From Pseudoalteromonas sp. T1lg88 (GTDB lineage: Bacteria; Pseudomonadota; Gammaproteobacteria; Enterobacterales; Alteromonadaceae), in assembly GCF_002964765.1 (NCBI RefSeq), contig NZ_PQCF01000032.1:62001-126000 (forward strand): a stretch of DNA of 64,000 nt. Direction: 5' to 3'. The position numbers were made by a program, and so were the translations under genes. Of the stretch, positions 54,395 through 63,828 are shown piece by piece; within the stretch, counting starts at the first letter, position 1; the number at the start of each line of letters is the position of its first letter. The notes under the pieces were generated by a model. It was given only the letters and a program-made list of their open reading frames with translations, was not told where the DNA came from and made no database searches.

Positions 54395-55098
54395 TGCAGG
54401 TTTTGATCGTTGATGATGAGCCCATGGCGCAAAAGCGCCTTAATCGCTTGTTGGCCGAGCACGCCCATATAGATGTGATCGGGTATGCGAATAATGGTGT
54501 GGAGGCTGTTGAGTTAGCGGCACAATTGCAGCCCGATGTGATCTTTATTGACGTTGAAATGCCGGGGAAGAACGGCTTAAGTGCGGCACAAGAAATTAAC
54601 GAGCAGGCCATTCCGCCTGCTATTGTGTTTGTAACCGCTCACCCTCAGCATGCCCTCGATGCCTTTAAGGTGATGCCTGCTGCATATCTGTTAAAACCCT
54701 TGGAGCGCCAAGAGCTGGATATCGTGGTGAATAAACTGAGCCAACTTAATAAGGCGCAGGTGAAAGGGCAGCAACAGCAAAGCATTAGCTATAAGGTAGG
54801 ACATCAAACCAAAAAGCTAAACTTGTCTGACATTATTTACTGCTGCAGCGATGGTAAGTATACGCAAGCCATTTGCCATGATACGCAGGTCTTGCTTGAT
54901 ACCAGTCTAAAGGAGTTGGAGCAGCAGTATCCAAGAGTGTTTTTACGCATTCACCGTAATACCTTGGTGAATAAAGAACAGCTGCAGTCCGTGGTACAAC
55001 AGGACAAGCAATATCAGGTGCGGCTAAAGTCGTGCGAGGATTTATTAAGCGTTAGCCGCCGTGAAGTAACCCGGGTAAAGGAAGCTTTGACGGAATAA
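54394..55098 (+). CDS. LytTR-family response regulator (AlgR-like)
   Basis: 234 aa. The receiver domain (1-120) has Asp7/Asp8, phospho-acceptor Asp53 (VIFIDVEMPGKNG), Thr in FVTAHP and Lys in YLLKPLE. The LytTR DNA-binding domain (about 130-234) has the conserved DIIYCCSDGKYTQ, DTSLKELEQQYP and FLRIHRNTLVN. GTG start in TAGTG overlap with the kinase. By position it should regulate pilV-pilE, inferred from Pseudomonas AlgR. Confidence 0.92.
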   Translation: MQVLIVDDEPMAQKRLNRLLAEHAHIDVIGYANNGVEAVELAAQLQPDVIFIDVEMPGKNGLSAAQEINEQAIPPAIVFVTAHPQHALDAFKVMPAAYLLKPLERQELDIVVNKLSQLNKAQVKGQQQQSISYKVGHQTKKLNLSDIIYCCSDGKYTQAICHDTQVLLDTSLKELEQQYPRVFLRIHRNTLVNKEQLQSVVQQDKQYQVRLKSCEDLLSVSRREVTRVKEALTE

Positions 55099-55288
55099 CC
55101 TGCTGTTAACTTTGTTCTTCACCTTGGTCTTGTTGTCATAATTTTAAGCTTCTAACCTCAGATTTTAGAATATTCACACATTCCTTGGGCAAGGCTGAGT
55201 TATAGATGATTTTTAAGGAAAAATTCTTAGTTAATAATACCCCCACCTAAACCACCAGGATTAGCTAACCGCTTAATCCTGAAAAGAT

Positions 55289-55313
55289 ACCGTTTATTCC
55301 TTCTTACGTTGAG
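55289..55313 (+). promoter_or_regulatory. Candidate LytTR binding sites upstream of pilV
   Basis: ACCGTTTAT (55289-55297) and TACGTTGAG (55305-55313) each fit the LytTR consensus [TA][AC][CA]GTTN[AG][TG] at every position, 16 bp apart from start to start. The usual gap between LytTR repeats is 12-13 bp; here it is 7. The pilV start is 55 bp downstream of the second site. Confidence 0.5.
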
Positions 55314-55367
55314 TCTGGCATTAGAGTTACTAAACTGTTAAGAATTACTGCAACTCCATGGATCATT

Positions 55368-55904
55368 ATGCGTAATCAACAAGGTTTTACCCTCCTAGAA
55401 ACGCTTATCGCGTTTATTGTTTTAGTCTTTGGCCTCCTCGGTGCCATTGCCTTACAAGCTAAGGCGAAACAGGCTACCTATGACGCCATGCAGCGCGCGG
55501 CAGCGCTAGGCGTTGCCAATGATGTGATTGAGCGTATGAAAGCCAATACCGAAGGGGCGCTGGCCGGTAACTACAATGGTAATATTGCCAGTAGTGATAC
55601 GCAGGATGGCGGCTATGTTAGCTGTATAAACAGCGACTGTAGTGCGGCTCAAATCGCGGGTTTTGATATTGAACATTGGCGTAAGTCGATTCGTGCGGTC
55701 GATAATACGGGGTCATTATCCGATGCCATGATTTGCATTACTACCAATGGTGGCGCCAATAACCTAGCCATTAATGTTGTGGTATCTTGGGATTCACGCC
55801 AAGAGTTGACCAGTAATGCAGATGCGGGGGCCATAAAAGCAGATTGCGGTACCAATGATGACCGCCGCCGTGTGTTAGCACTTAATTCATTTCTATTTGT
55901 GTAG
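55368..55904 (+). CDS. pilV: Type IV pilus minor pilin PilV
   Basis: 178-aa minor pilin of the priming complex. The type III leader is MRNQQG, cut by PilD before FTLLETLIAFIVLVFGLLG, with Glu5 present. N-terminal helix, then a globular part with cysteine pairs (CINSDC, CITTN, DCGT). PilV, PilW and PilX start pilus growth together with PilY1. First gene of pilV-pilW-pilX-pilY1-pilE-tapY2. Confidence 0.92.
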   Translation: MRNQQGFTLLETLIAFIVLVFGLLGAIALQAKAKQATYDAMQRAAALGVANDVIERMKANTEGALAGNYNGNIASSDTQDGGYVSCINSDCSAAQIAGFDIEHWRKSIRAVDNTGSLSDAMICITTNGGANNLAINVVVSWDSRQELTSNADAGAIKADCGTNDDRRRVLALNSFLFV

Positions 55905-55913
55905 GGAGCGACA

Positions 55914-56945
55914 ATGGATATAAAGCACAACAGGTTTAATCGTAGCGCCGGTTACACCCTATTAGAGCTAATGATCGCCATGGTCGTTGGCTTATTTCTA
56001 ATTGGTGGCGTGATGTTTACCTACCTGAGCATGAAGGTAACCACATCGGACACGGTGGAGATGGGAGAGTTGCAAGAAACCGGCCGTATTGCACTGGATA
56101 TCTTAGGAAAAGATCTGAGAATGGCAGGCTTTTTTGGTCGCTTAAATCCTGACTCCTTGGCTACCTCTGTGGTTGCCACGACGGCTCCGGCCACTGATTG
56201 TTCCGCAGGGCTAAATAACGGCAGCTTTCCAGATCCTGGCGCAGCAACAAACTTTCGAGTTATATATGGAGTAGAAGCTAAGACGGCAAGTGTGCTTGGT
56301 TGTATTGCCAATGCTAAGACCGGAAGTGATGTTATCCAAATTAAACGAGCCACAGGCGAGGAAGTGTCTGGGCAAGCCACACAGGCTGGCCAGTATTATG
56401 TGCAAACCACCTTAGCTGATGCGCGTTTTAGCAAAGGAGATGGTGCTCCTATTCCTTTTGAATTAGGTAAAGGGGTCTGGCCCTACGAGCACCTAGTGTA
56501 TTACGTAGCCGAGGATACTTATACCTCGGGCGGTAAAGATATTACCGTGCCTGTGCTTATGCGTAAACGCTTAATCAATGGCGCAATGCAAACTGAGCCA
56601 GTACTTGAAGGTGTGGAAAATATTCGCTTCCTTTACGGTCTCGACAACGATGGCAATGGCGATGTGGATGTATATCGAGACGCAAACCAAATGACAGAAA
56701 CTGATTGGGAGCAGTCGGGCACGACAAGTATTAAAACCGTGCAAGTATCTGTATTAGTGCGTGCAGCAAAGGAAGATAATAACATCCAGTTAAAAAACAA
56801 AACCTATACATTAGGTGGGGATGCCGCCGCCACACAACGAATATTAACAGGTGCGGATGTGCCAGGAAATTATCGTCGCATGGTGTTTGTTTCAACCTTT
56901 AAAATTAACAATGCCGGAGGCAACCAATGGTTAATAGCAATTTAG
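55914..56945 (+). CDS. pilW: Type IV pilus minor pilin PilW
   Basis: 343-aa large minor pilin. The leader (MDIKHNRFNRSAG) is cut before YTLLELMIAMVVGLFLIGG, Glu5 present. The globular domain contains the segment KDLRMAGFFGR typical of PilW (after ALDILG), and RFLYGLDNDGNGDVD near the C-terminus, a possible calcium loop. It overlaps pilX by 19 bp and follows pilV by 9 bp. Confidence 0.92.
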   Translation: MDIKHNRFNRSAGYTLLELMIAMVVGLFLIGGVMFTYLSMKVTTSDTVEMGELQETGRIALDILGKDLRMAGFFGRLNPDSLATSVVATTAPATDCSAGLNNGSFPDPGAATNFRVIYGVEAKTASVLGCIANAKTGSDVIQIKRATGEEVSGQATQAGQYYVQTTLADARFSKGDGAPIPFELGKGVWPYEHLVYYVAEDTYTSGGKDITVPVLMRKRLINGAMQTEPVLEGVENIRFLYGLDNDGNGDVDVYRDANQMTETDWEQSGTTSIKTVQVSVLVRAAKEDNNIQLKNKTYTLGGDAAATQRILTGADVPGNYRRMVFVSTFKINNAGGNQWLIAI

Positions 56946-57433
56946 GACGTGCTCGCCAGCAGGGCGTAGTATTAATCGCCGCCCTTGTTATGGTGCTAGT
57001 CGTGAGTGGCGTAGCCGTAACGCTAATGAGCAGCAGTAGCGTTGACATGAAAGTGATCAATGCGGCGCAAGAATATGACGAAGCCTTAACTTCGGTCTAT
57101 GCAGATGCAAGCCGTGCTATTTATGAAGAGATTAAGGTAAATGGTGCCACTAATTTTACCAAGCCCAATTTAGCGCCATCTCCAACCGACGGCAGTAAAC
57201 CGGATGATGAAAAAGTGGATTTAACCGCGGCAGGCGCTAAGGCGTCCTTGTCCTTACTTAAGGCGCCGGGGGTACCCAGTCCTACCAACTGCTCGCGTAA
57301 ACGATCAGCTCATGACACTAGTACGCAAATTAAATGCAGCCGTGACTTAAGGGTTGTTAGCTCAGTTGCTTATGGAAAAAACAATCGCCATACGGTCAGC
57401 GTGGTTGCCGGTATAGAGCAAGAATCTCTATAG
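56927..57433 (+). CDS. pilX: Type IV pilus minor pilin PilX
   Basis: 168-aa PilX-type minor pilin. The N-terminal region RARQQGVVLIAALVMVLVVSG follows the PilX_N pattern. After the predicted cleavage at Gly, position 5 is Ala, not Glu. Two C-terminal cysteines (PTNCSRK and IKCSRD) may form the D-region disulphide. Start ATG is inside pilW, so translation is coupled. Confidence 0.88.
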   Translation: MVNSNLGRARQQGVVLIAALVMVLVVSGVAVTLMSSSSVDMKVINAAQEYDEALTSVYADASRAIYEEIKVNGATNFTKPNLAPSPTDGSKPDDEKVDLTAAGAKASLSLLKAPGVPSPTNCSRKRSAHDTSTQIKCSRDLRVVSSVAYGKNNRHTVSVVAGIEQESL

Positions 57434-57464
57434 CCTGTGCGGCATTAAATAATAGGTGAACAAG

Positions 57465-60400
57465 ATGAAAGTTTTTAAAAAGTTAGCTTTGTTGTGTGCA
57501 CTGTCGGTGCCTGCAGCAATTCATGCCGAGGACATAGAAGTCTATGTTGGTAATTCTGCGGCTGTGGGCGCCAAGCCTAAGGTACTCTTTATTCTTGATA
57601 ACTCAGGTAGTATGAATGAGACTGTTACAGCAGCCATTCCTTATAACCCTGCGGAAACATACGAAGGCATAGGTTCAAGTAACGCCTTTGATGAAGGGTA
57701 TATTTTCTATTCGGTAGGCATACCATTAGACGATATACCCCTTACCGATCTCGAAACCAGAGCCGATGCTAAGCGTTTTGAAATGCTGCTAAATGGTTGT
57801 GATGCTGCGAAAGAAGCACTGGCCGAATACGGTTTTTATACCGGCAAGATGCTTGAGTTTTCAAAGGCTGGTAACGGGGGAAGTTGGGAAAACTTAAAGA
57901 ACGATAACGGTGGTAATATGAACAGCGCCGTTGATTGTTTGGATGACTTTCGTAATAACGATAGCGACAATGAGTTTGAAAACCCAACCGCCAGTTTACC
58001 TCAGTACCTACAAGTTAAATCTGGCCAAGTCTATAGCTCACAAATTGATGATGAGTTAGAAGGCTTTCCAAGCAATGCCAATGTCAGCGGTCATAACCCA
58101 TTCCTCGGCTATAGTGGGTCAAGTCCCAGCGACTACTCTCGCGAGCAAATGGAAGCTGAATTTGAGCAAGCCAGGATTGTAACGCTATATACACCCAATT
58201 ATGTGCGTTGGCATATTAATAAGTCAGTCAATACAACCGAAGAGCAGAAAATTGAAGTCGCCCGGGAAACGATTCGCTCGACACTAGGGGCAACACAAGA
58301 AGCCGATTTTGCACTTATGTTGTATAACCTAAACTATCCGGCAGAAAACAACCGGGATGGTGGCCGGATAGTGGCTGGTTTTGGTGGCGGTGATGAAAAC
58401 ATCGTTGATATAGTTAGATCTATTGAAGCGCAAACGGCTACCCCTCTTTGCGAAACCTTATTCGAAGCCTACAATTACTTTGCGGGTAATCCGGTATTAT
58501 TTGGCGATGATGACACCGATTGTAATAGTGAGACTGATCGCAATAGTTCTAATGCTAATGATGAATGTGAATATCTTGGTTACACAGGTAATAGTCCATC
58601 CTACGACAGCTCGATTGTTACGGATGTTGATGGTACCCAGACTTACATTACCCCTTTCACCTACCGTGGTGATTGCCCCTCTAATATTAGTATTATTTAT
58701 ATTACCGATGGCCTTCCAGTACGAGATGAAGCAGCCAATGAAGCTATCGCAAGACTCGATGGTATGACCTTGACGTCGGACGAGTTTGGTGACTTGGTTG
58801 TTGATGAGAGTTATCTTCCAGCCCTGGCGCATTGGATGCATAAAAATGATATTAATACCAATGTGGGCGGTATCCAAAGTGCGACACTTTATACGGTAGG
58901 CTTTGGTGATGGTGCGCCAGAAGCTATTTTGGAGAAGGCGGCGCAAGCCGGTGGTGGTCGTTATTATTTTGCTGACGATGGTGAGTCGCTAGAAGATGCG
59001 ATTCAAGAAACCTTGAATACTATTTTGGCTACATCTACCTCTTTTACTGCTCCTTCGGTAGCCAGTAATAACTTTGACCGCACACAGACATCGGATTCCG
59101 TCTATTACGCTATGTTTTTACCCACCGAAGGTGCCCGTTGGGCCGGTAACTTGAAAAAGTTAAAAGTATCCCAGGGTAATGTAGTGGATAAAAATGGTGC
59201 TCCAGCGCTTGATACGAATGGTAATATAAAATCCGGAAATGGCATTGCTACTACATTCTGGAGTGCCGCGCCCGATGGTGGTGACGTGCGTGCCGGTGGT
59301 GCTAACTATGTGTTATCACAGCTAAGTGCAGGTAACCGCAACGTATATTCTAATCTTGCAGATGAAGGTGGTGCTCTGACTAGCCTAACTGCATCAAATG
59401 TGAATAGTTTCCATGGCAGTGAAGAGGTGGCTGCTGGGAAGCTTGGGGTTCCAGCTACTGAGATCACTGACTTGATTAATTGGGCACGTGGCTTCGATGT
59501 CGATGATGATGATAATGATGAACAAACCAATGATACACGCCAGGATATTATGGGTGATCCCTTGCATTCGCGCCCGGTGGCTCTGAGTTACCCTGACGGT
59601 GAAATAAAAATTATTATTGGAACTAACGCCGGTTTTGTACACTTGTTCTCGGATAGAAATGATACCTTAACTGAACAATGGAGTTTTATTCCTCACGAGT
59701 TACTCGATAATTTAGCGGTCCTGCGCAGTAATGAAAGTGGGGAGAAAGTTTATGGTATGGATGGCACCGCCACCGTGTATTTTAACGACAAAAATAACGA
59801 TGGCATTGTAGATGATGGCGTGGATACGGTGTGGGTCTTTATCGGAATGCGACGTGGTGGTAATTCATATTATGCAATAGACATGTCTAATAGTAATGCA
59901 CCAGAGCTAATGTGGTCTTTGGATTCTACTACTCCGGGTATGGGGCAACTAGGACAAACCTGGTCACAACCCGTTATTACTTACCTCCAAGGATATCGTG
60001 ATGCTGACGGCAATGATGAGCCGATCTTGGTTTTTGGAGGCGGTTATGACATAGGCAAAGATTCCAGCTTCGAGGCCGATTCGGTTGGTCGTGGCGTTTA
60101 CATGATTAAAGCCCGTGATGGCAGCCTAGTTGGCAAATTTACCAACGAACCTTTAGCCCTGATAGGTGATGGTAAATTTTTTGAAGGTCAGCACGGAATT
60201 GTTGGTGAAGTAGCCATGCTAGACGGTAACTATGACGGTTATACCGACCGCATGTATGCCAGCGATACAGGTGGTAATGTGTGGCGATTCGATATGCCCA
60301 GTAGCGATAAGAGTTCTTGGTCGGTGTTTAAGTTTGCTCAATTTAGTAACGCGGCGGTTGAGTCGGAACAGCGCCGCTTCTATTACGGTCCTTCTGTTAC

Positions 60401-61139
60401 CCGTACCTACTTTACTAAGGTAGAAACTGAGGAGGTAACTGTAGACGGACAGTCAACCACAGTGGTATCAAGGCAAGAGCTTCCGTTTGAAGCCGTGTTA
60501 GTGGGTAGTGGTAATCGGTCACACCCGCTCGAAACCAAAGAAAGTAACTACCTTTATATGTTGCGTGATATGAATACACAGACTAAGACATTTGATGTCA
60601 CCAACAAGCCAGACCCTTTAACCATGGGTGATTTAAAAGATGTTTCAAATTTGCCTTTTGACGGAGTTGATCCGACTAGTGACGCTTTTATAGCGCTCGA
60701 GGAGGAATTGGGCAATTACGATGGCTGGATGTATAAATTAAAAGCGACCGAAAAATCACTTGCTAAGCCATCAGTGCTATTTGGTGTTGCTTATTTCACT
60801 TCGTTTACGCCGAGTGAGAACAACAATATAGCGCAATGCGTGCTCGATGGTGGTCAAGGCTTATTGTATGCATTTAACCTGAATTATGGTTCCAGTGTGT
60901 ATAACAGCATCTCTTTGGACTTAGGTAATAAGATCCCACCACCTATGACATGGGTTGTAGGTCCTCCTGATGGCTTCTATTGTCTAAACTGTGGAACCGC
61001 TACTATTTGGAATCCAGACCCTTCTCCTGGTGAAACAGGTGGACTACCGCCCTTAATTGGCGTTGATGGTCCTAATCCAACCAAGCCAGGCTTTAGAACC
61101 ATACAGAACTATATTTATCGCCTAGAGGATAATAACTAA
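57465..61139 (+). CDS. pilY1: Type IV pilus tip adhesin PilY1
   Basis: About 1224-aa secreted adhesin at the pilus tip. Signal peptide to AIHA. The N-terminal part has a von Willebrand A-like fold with the MIDAS sequence FILDNSGSMNE and IIYITDGLPV. The C-terminal beta-propeller (about 690-1150) is the PilC/PilY1 domain: GDPLHSRPVAL, EQWSFIPHELL, and the calcium loop DKNNDGIVDDG. The start ATG 57465 is 6 nt after AGGTG, better than the GTG 57456. Overlaps pilE by one base. Needed for retraction control and surface sensing in relatives. Confidence 0.94.
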   Translation: MKVFKKLALLCALSVPAAIHAEDIEVYVGNSAAVGAKPKVLFILDNSGSMNETVTAAIPYNPAETYEGIGSSNAFDEGYIFYSVGIPLDDIPLTDLETRADAKRFEMLLNGCDAAKEALAEYGFYTGKMLEFSKAGNGGSWENLKNDNGGNMNSAVDCLDDFRNNDSDNEFENPTASLPQYLQVKSGQVYSSQIDDELEGFPSNANVSGHNPFLGYSGSSPSDYSREQMEAEFEQARIVTLYTPNYVRWHINKSVNTTEEQKIEVARETIRSTLGATQEADFALMLYNLNYPAENNRDGGRIVAGFGGGDENIVDIVRSIEAQTATPLCETLFEAYNYFAGNPVLFGDDDTDCNSETDRNSSNANDECEYLGYTGNSPSYDSSIVTDVDGTQTYITPFTYRGDCPSNISIIYITDGLPVRDEAANEAIARLDGMTLTSDEFGDLVVDESYLPALAHWMHKNDINTNVGGIQSATLYTVGFGDGAPEAILEKAAQAGGGRYYFADDGESLEDAIQETLNTILATSTSFTAPSVASNNFDRTQTSDSVYYAMFLPTEGARWAGNLKKLKVSQGNVVDKNGAPALDTNGNIKSGNGIATTFWSAAPDGGDVRAGGANYVLSQLSAGNRNVYSNLADEGGALTSLTASNVNSFHGSEEVAAGKLGVPATEITDLINWARGFDVDDDDNDEQTNDTRQDIMGDPLHSRPVALSYPDGEIKIIIGTNAGFVHLFSDRNDTLTEQWSFIPHELLDNLAVLRSNESGEKVYGMDGTATVYFNDKNNDGIVDDGVDTVWVFIGMRRGGNSYYAIDMSNSNAPELMWSLDSTTPGMGQLGQTWSQPVITYLQGYRDADGNDEPILVFGGGYDIGKDSSFEADSVGRGVYMIKARDGSLVGKFTNEPLALIGDGKFFEGQHGIVGEVAMLDGNYDGYTDRMYASDTGGNVWRFDMPSSDKSSWSVFKFAQFSNAAVESEQRRFYYGPSVTRTYFTKVETEEVTVDGQSTTVVSRQELPFEAVLVGSGNRSHPLETKESNYLYMLRDMNTQTKTFDVTNKPDPLTMGDLKDVSNLPFDGVDPTSDAFIALEEELGNYDGWMYKLKATEKSLAKPSVLFGVAYFTSFTPSENNNIAQCVLDGGQGLLYAFNLNYGSSVYNSISLDLGNKIPPPMTWVVGPPDGFYCLNCGTATIWNPDPSPGETGGLPPLIGVDGPNPTKPGFRTIQNYIYRLEDNN

Positions 61140-61543
61140 TGGAAAGAAGTAACGGATTTACACTAATAGAATTGATGATTACGGTGGCAGTAGTCGGAAT
61201 TTTAGCGGCTATTGCCTATCCGAATTATCAGAGCTTTGTTATTAGTAGTGCCCGCTCAGAGGCCATGAGTGCGGTACTTGATGCGGCAAGCAAGCAAGAA
61301 CAGTATTTTGCTGATAATCGTCAATATACAACGACCATAAGTAACTTGGGTTTAAGTACTACTACAGAGTCGGGTTTGTACGCACTTTCAGCCACCGTAG
61401 ATGGGCAAAGTTTCGTAATAACAGCCACCCCAGCGGGAGGAGTGGCGTTAAAAGACACCAATTGTACAACATTCACCATAAACGAGGTTGGCGTTAAAGG
61501 CGCAACTCCAAGCGCCAATACCGACATTTGTTGGAAGAGGTAA
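61139..61543 (+). CDS. pilE: Type IV pilin PilE
   Basis: 134-aa type IVa minor pilin with the short leader MERSNG, cut before FTLIELMITVAVVGILAAIAYPNYQ-type helix, Glu5 present. Two C-terminal cysteines (DTNCTTF and DICWKR) form the expected D-loop. PilE members usually join the minor pilin complex in such operons. Start codon overlaps the pilY1 stop (TAATG). Confidence 0.93.
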   Translation: MERSNGFTLIELMITVAVVGILAAIAYPNYQSFVISSARSEAMSAVLDAASKQEQYFADNRQYTTTISNLGLSTTTESGLYALSATVDGQSFVITATPAGGVALKDTNCTTFTINEVGVKGATPSANTDICWKR

Positions 61544-61548
61544 GCTAT

Positions 61549-61851
61549 ATGAAAATTTTATCAAAATTAATGTTAGCGGGTGCCTTGGTTGCCTTGTCAT
61601 CAAGCGTTTACGCTAAATCGCTTAATGGTTATAAGTGCTATGCCTTGTTAGAAGACAATACCTTTGCCGTTATCGATGTGGAGATAAAGCAAAAAAGTAA
61701 GGCGCAGGCGGCTAATGCGGCTATTGCAGAAGGGCATAAATACCCAGGCAAGAAGCTACAACGGGTAGCAGAAATTCAGCAGTGCGTTTTACGCAGTGAA
61801 GAGTTTTCTGATACTAACGCACGTAAATTGGATAAGCTGAAGTTGCGTTAG
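61549..61851 (+). CDS. Small exported TapY2-like protein
   Basis: 100 aa with signal peptide MKILSKLMLAGALVALSSSVYA. The mature part has KCYALLEDNTFAVIDV, a helical KAQAANAAIAEG stretch and a cysteine near EIQQCVLR, so one disulphide is possible. Its place at the end of the pilY1-pilE unit and its form fit the small TapY2 family found next to pilin genes in Shewanella-like bacteria; the assignment is moderate. GAGG of the ribosome site lies in the pilE end, 5 nt before its gene. Confidence 0.72.
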   Translation: MKILSKLMLAGALVALSSSVYAKSLNGYKCYALLEDNTFAVIDVEIKQKSKAQAANAAIAEGHKYPGKKLQRVAEIQQCVLRSEEFSDTNARKLDKLKLR

Positions 61852-61879
61852 TATCAACGAACCTAGTTTCACGCTTTAG

Positions 61880-61905
61880 AAAATGCCAGCTTTGCTGGCA
61901 TTTTT
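61880..61905 (+). terminator. Terminator of the pilV-tapY2 unit
   Basis: AAAATGCCAGC (61880-61890)/GCTGGCATTTT, TTT loop, then T-run to 61905. Confidence 0.9.
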
Positions 61906-62138
61906 ATTTGGCTTATAACGTCGTTTTGGGAGTTATATGTGCTTTGGCTTTACTCTATCGCTTCGTTTAAGTACCAATAGAGCCGAGATTGATATAGAGA
62001 GCCTTCCCAATATAAGTGAGCCCGTACACGTGAACGTAGCGATGCAGCACGGCGTTTACAAGGTGCCTGTTGTTCGAGGTGAACCTCCAAAAAAACACGT
62101 GAGTCGGGCGGTAACCAAATCATACCCTTGCAGCGTTC

Positions 62139-62678
62139 CTAATTACATTTGTCGCTATCCTCAAGTAAGCGAATTCGGCCGACTAGACTCACAGTAATAC
62201 GCAGTGCGGGTTGATTTAATTTGGGCTCTGCCGAGCAATAGATAAAGCTGCCGTTATTAAATCCCAGTAACATTCCTGTGGGTTTAAAACTGACACCGGT
62301 TCGCGAATAGCTGATTCGGTCGCCTGAACGAGGAGGGGAGATAACACGCAGGATCTGTTCATTAGCATTGCGCTGGCGGTCTTGATTTTCGTCAACAAAA
62401 ATCATTATGTCGTTTTGCCAAGAATCTGTGCATTGCTGTGCTATTTGCGGGCAGATTCTTACAAACTGATTATGGTAGATGGCGTAGGCGCGGGCCGACA
62501 TTACATTGCGGTGTAGGGTTTGCATATAGTTAGTGCGGCGATTAGTAAGTTGTAGGTCACCGAAGCTAAACAGAGCGATGCTGATAAGAATAGCGGCTAT
62601 TGAGATAGCAACCATTAATTCTACCAGCGTCATACCTAAGGCAGCATGATGTGAATAAACCAGAGATTGTGCTTTCAT
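62139..62678 (-). CDS. GspH/FimT-family pseudopilin (first of two)
   Basis: 179-aa minor pilin-like protein. The class III leader ends ...HAALG, cut before MTLVELMVAISIAAIL (Glu5 present). The globular part shows the GspH/FimT segments DLQLTNRRTNYMQTLHRNV and SARAYAIYHNQFVRICP, and the C-terminal beta strands with two cysteines (YCSAE and DKCN). It lies 47 bp downstream of the second family member on the same strand; both face the pilV unit. Confidence 0.88.
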   Translation of the reverse strand: MKAQSLVYSHHAALGMTLVELMVAISIAAILISIALFSFGDLQLTNRRTNYMQTLHRNVMSARAYAIYHNQFVRICPQIAQQCTDSWQNDIMIFVDENQDRQRNANEQILRVISPPRSGDRISYSRTGVSFKPTGMLLGFNNGSFIYCSAEPKLNQPALRITVSLVGRIRLLEDSDKCN

Positions 62679-62725
62679 CCTTGAAGCCCATATCTAATCC
62701 TTTAGCTATAAGGTTAGCTGCCTTG

Positions 62726-63265
62726 TTAGGAATCGCAAGTACTGGTGGTTTTGCCTAGGTCGCGAATGGTGCCAGCAGGCATTACTTGAAGCTCAACATT
62801 GTATTTATTGTCGCTGGTTGGGCAATAAATAAAGCTTTGTGTTGCACTCACTTGACCTTTTTCATTAAACCTAATTGTTGTAGAAGAAGCTTTTAACTTG
62901 CTATTAGAAACAAGAGAAGACAATGAGCGCAGTAAAATATCATTGTCTTTTTCAAAACTGCCGCTGTTGTCTATATCAGAAAACATGATGATGGTGCCCG
63001 TTGTCCAGTCTGTCGCACAAGAGCCATTTTCTCCCGGATTGGCCATGGCGCACATGATCACTGGGTCGCCGGTCGTCATGGCTTTAGCGCGGGCGAACTT
63101 AACCTGACGCTTAAATTCCATGGCAAAATTATTGGCTTTTTCTTTATTCGTCATTTGTGTAGTGCTGAATAAAGCCATGCCCAATAAGATGGCACCAATG
63201 GCGATTGTGACCATCAGTTCAATTAGGGTAAAACCGCGTTGCTTTGTAAAGTGATGATTTTTCAT
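62726..63265 (-). CDS. GspH/FimT-family pseudopilin (second of two)
   Basis: 179-aa minor pilin-like protein of the FimT/FimU type. The leader ends in KQRG, cut before FTLIELMVTIAIGAILLG, Glu5 present. The globular domain has FARAKAMTTGDPVIMCAM, GTIIMFSDIDNSGSF (Ca-loop-like DIDNSGSF) and a cysteine near the end (YCPTS, TCDS). Probably the FimU/FimT partner of PilVWXE. First of a two-gene unit, with ATG 63265 preceded by GACG, a weak ribosome site. Confidence 0.9.
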   Translation of the reverse strand: MKNHHFTKQRGFTLIELMVTIAIGAILLGMALFSTTQMTNKEKANNFAMEFKRQVKFARAKAMTTGDPVIMCAMANPGENGSCATDWTTGTIIMFSDIDNSGSFEKDNDILLRSLSSLVSNSKLKASSTTIRFNEKGQVSATQSFIYCPTSDNKYNVELQVMPAGTIRDLGKTTSTCDS

Positions 63266-63360
63266 TACATCGTCCTGTTGGCGTAATTATATTAATTTTA
63301 ACACTATTAACGCATTAGTCACCCCCTTTGATGTTTGCGTCGCCGTCAACAATTGACTAA

Positions 63361-63732
<372 letters not shown>

Positions 63733-63770
63733 TATCAATTACACTAGTAAAATTGATATTCAAGCTATAA

Positions 63771-63801
63771 AAAAATCCGATGTGTTGAGCATCGGATTTT
63801 T
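63771..63801 (+). terminator. Terminator of glnB
   Basis: Twelve-bp stem AAAAATCCGATG (63771-63782)/CATCGGATTTTT (63790-63801), TGTTGAG loop. Also suits bamD on the other strand. Confidence 0.9.
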
Positions 63802-63828
63802 AGTATCTTGGTTAAGCTGTATAACGAC

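Noticed and set aside
55103..55145. Additional LytTR sites just after the regulator gene
   Set aside because: GTT-containing words there fail two or more consensus positions.
61937..62197. 86-codon plus-strand frame between the pilin units
   Set aside because: Overlaps the 3' end of the FimT-like gene, has no ribosome site and no recognisable family.
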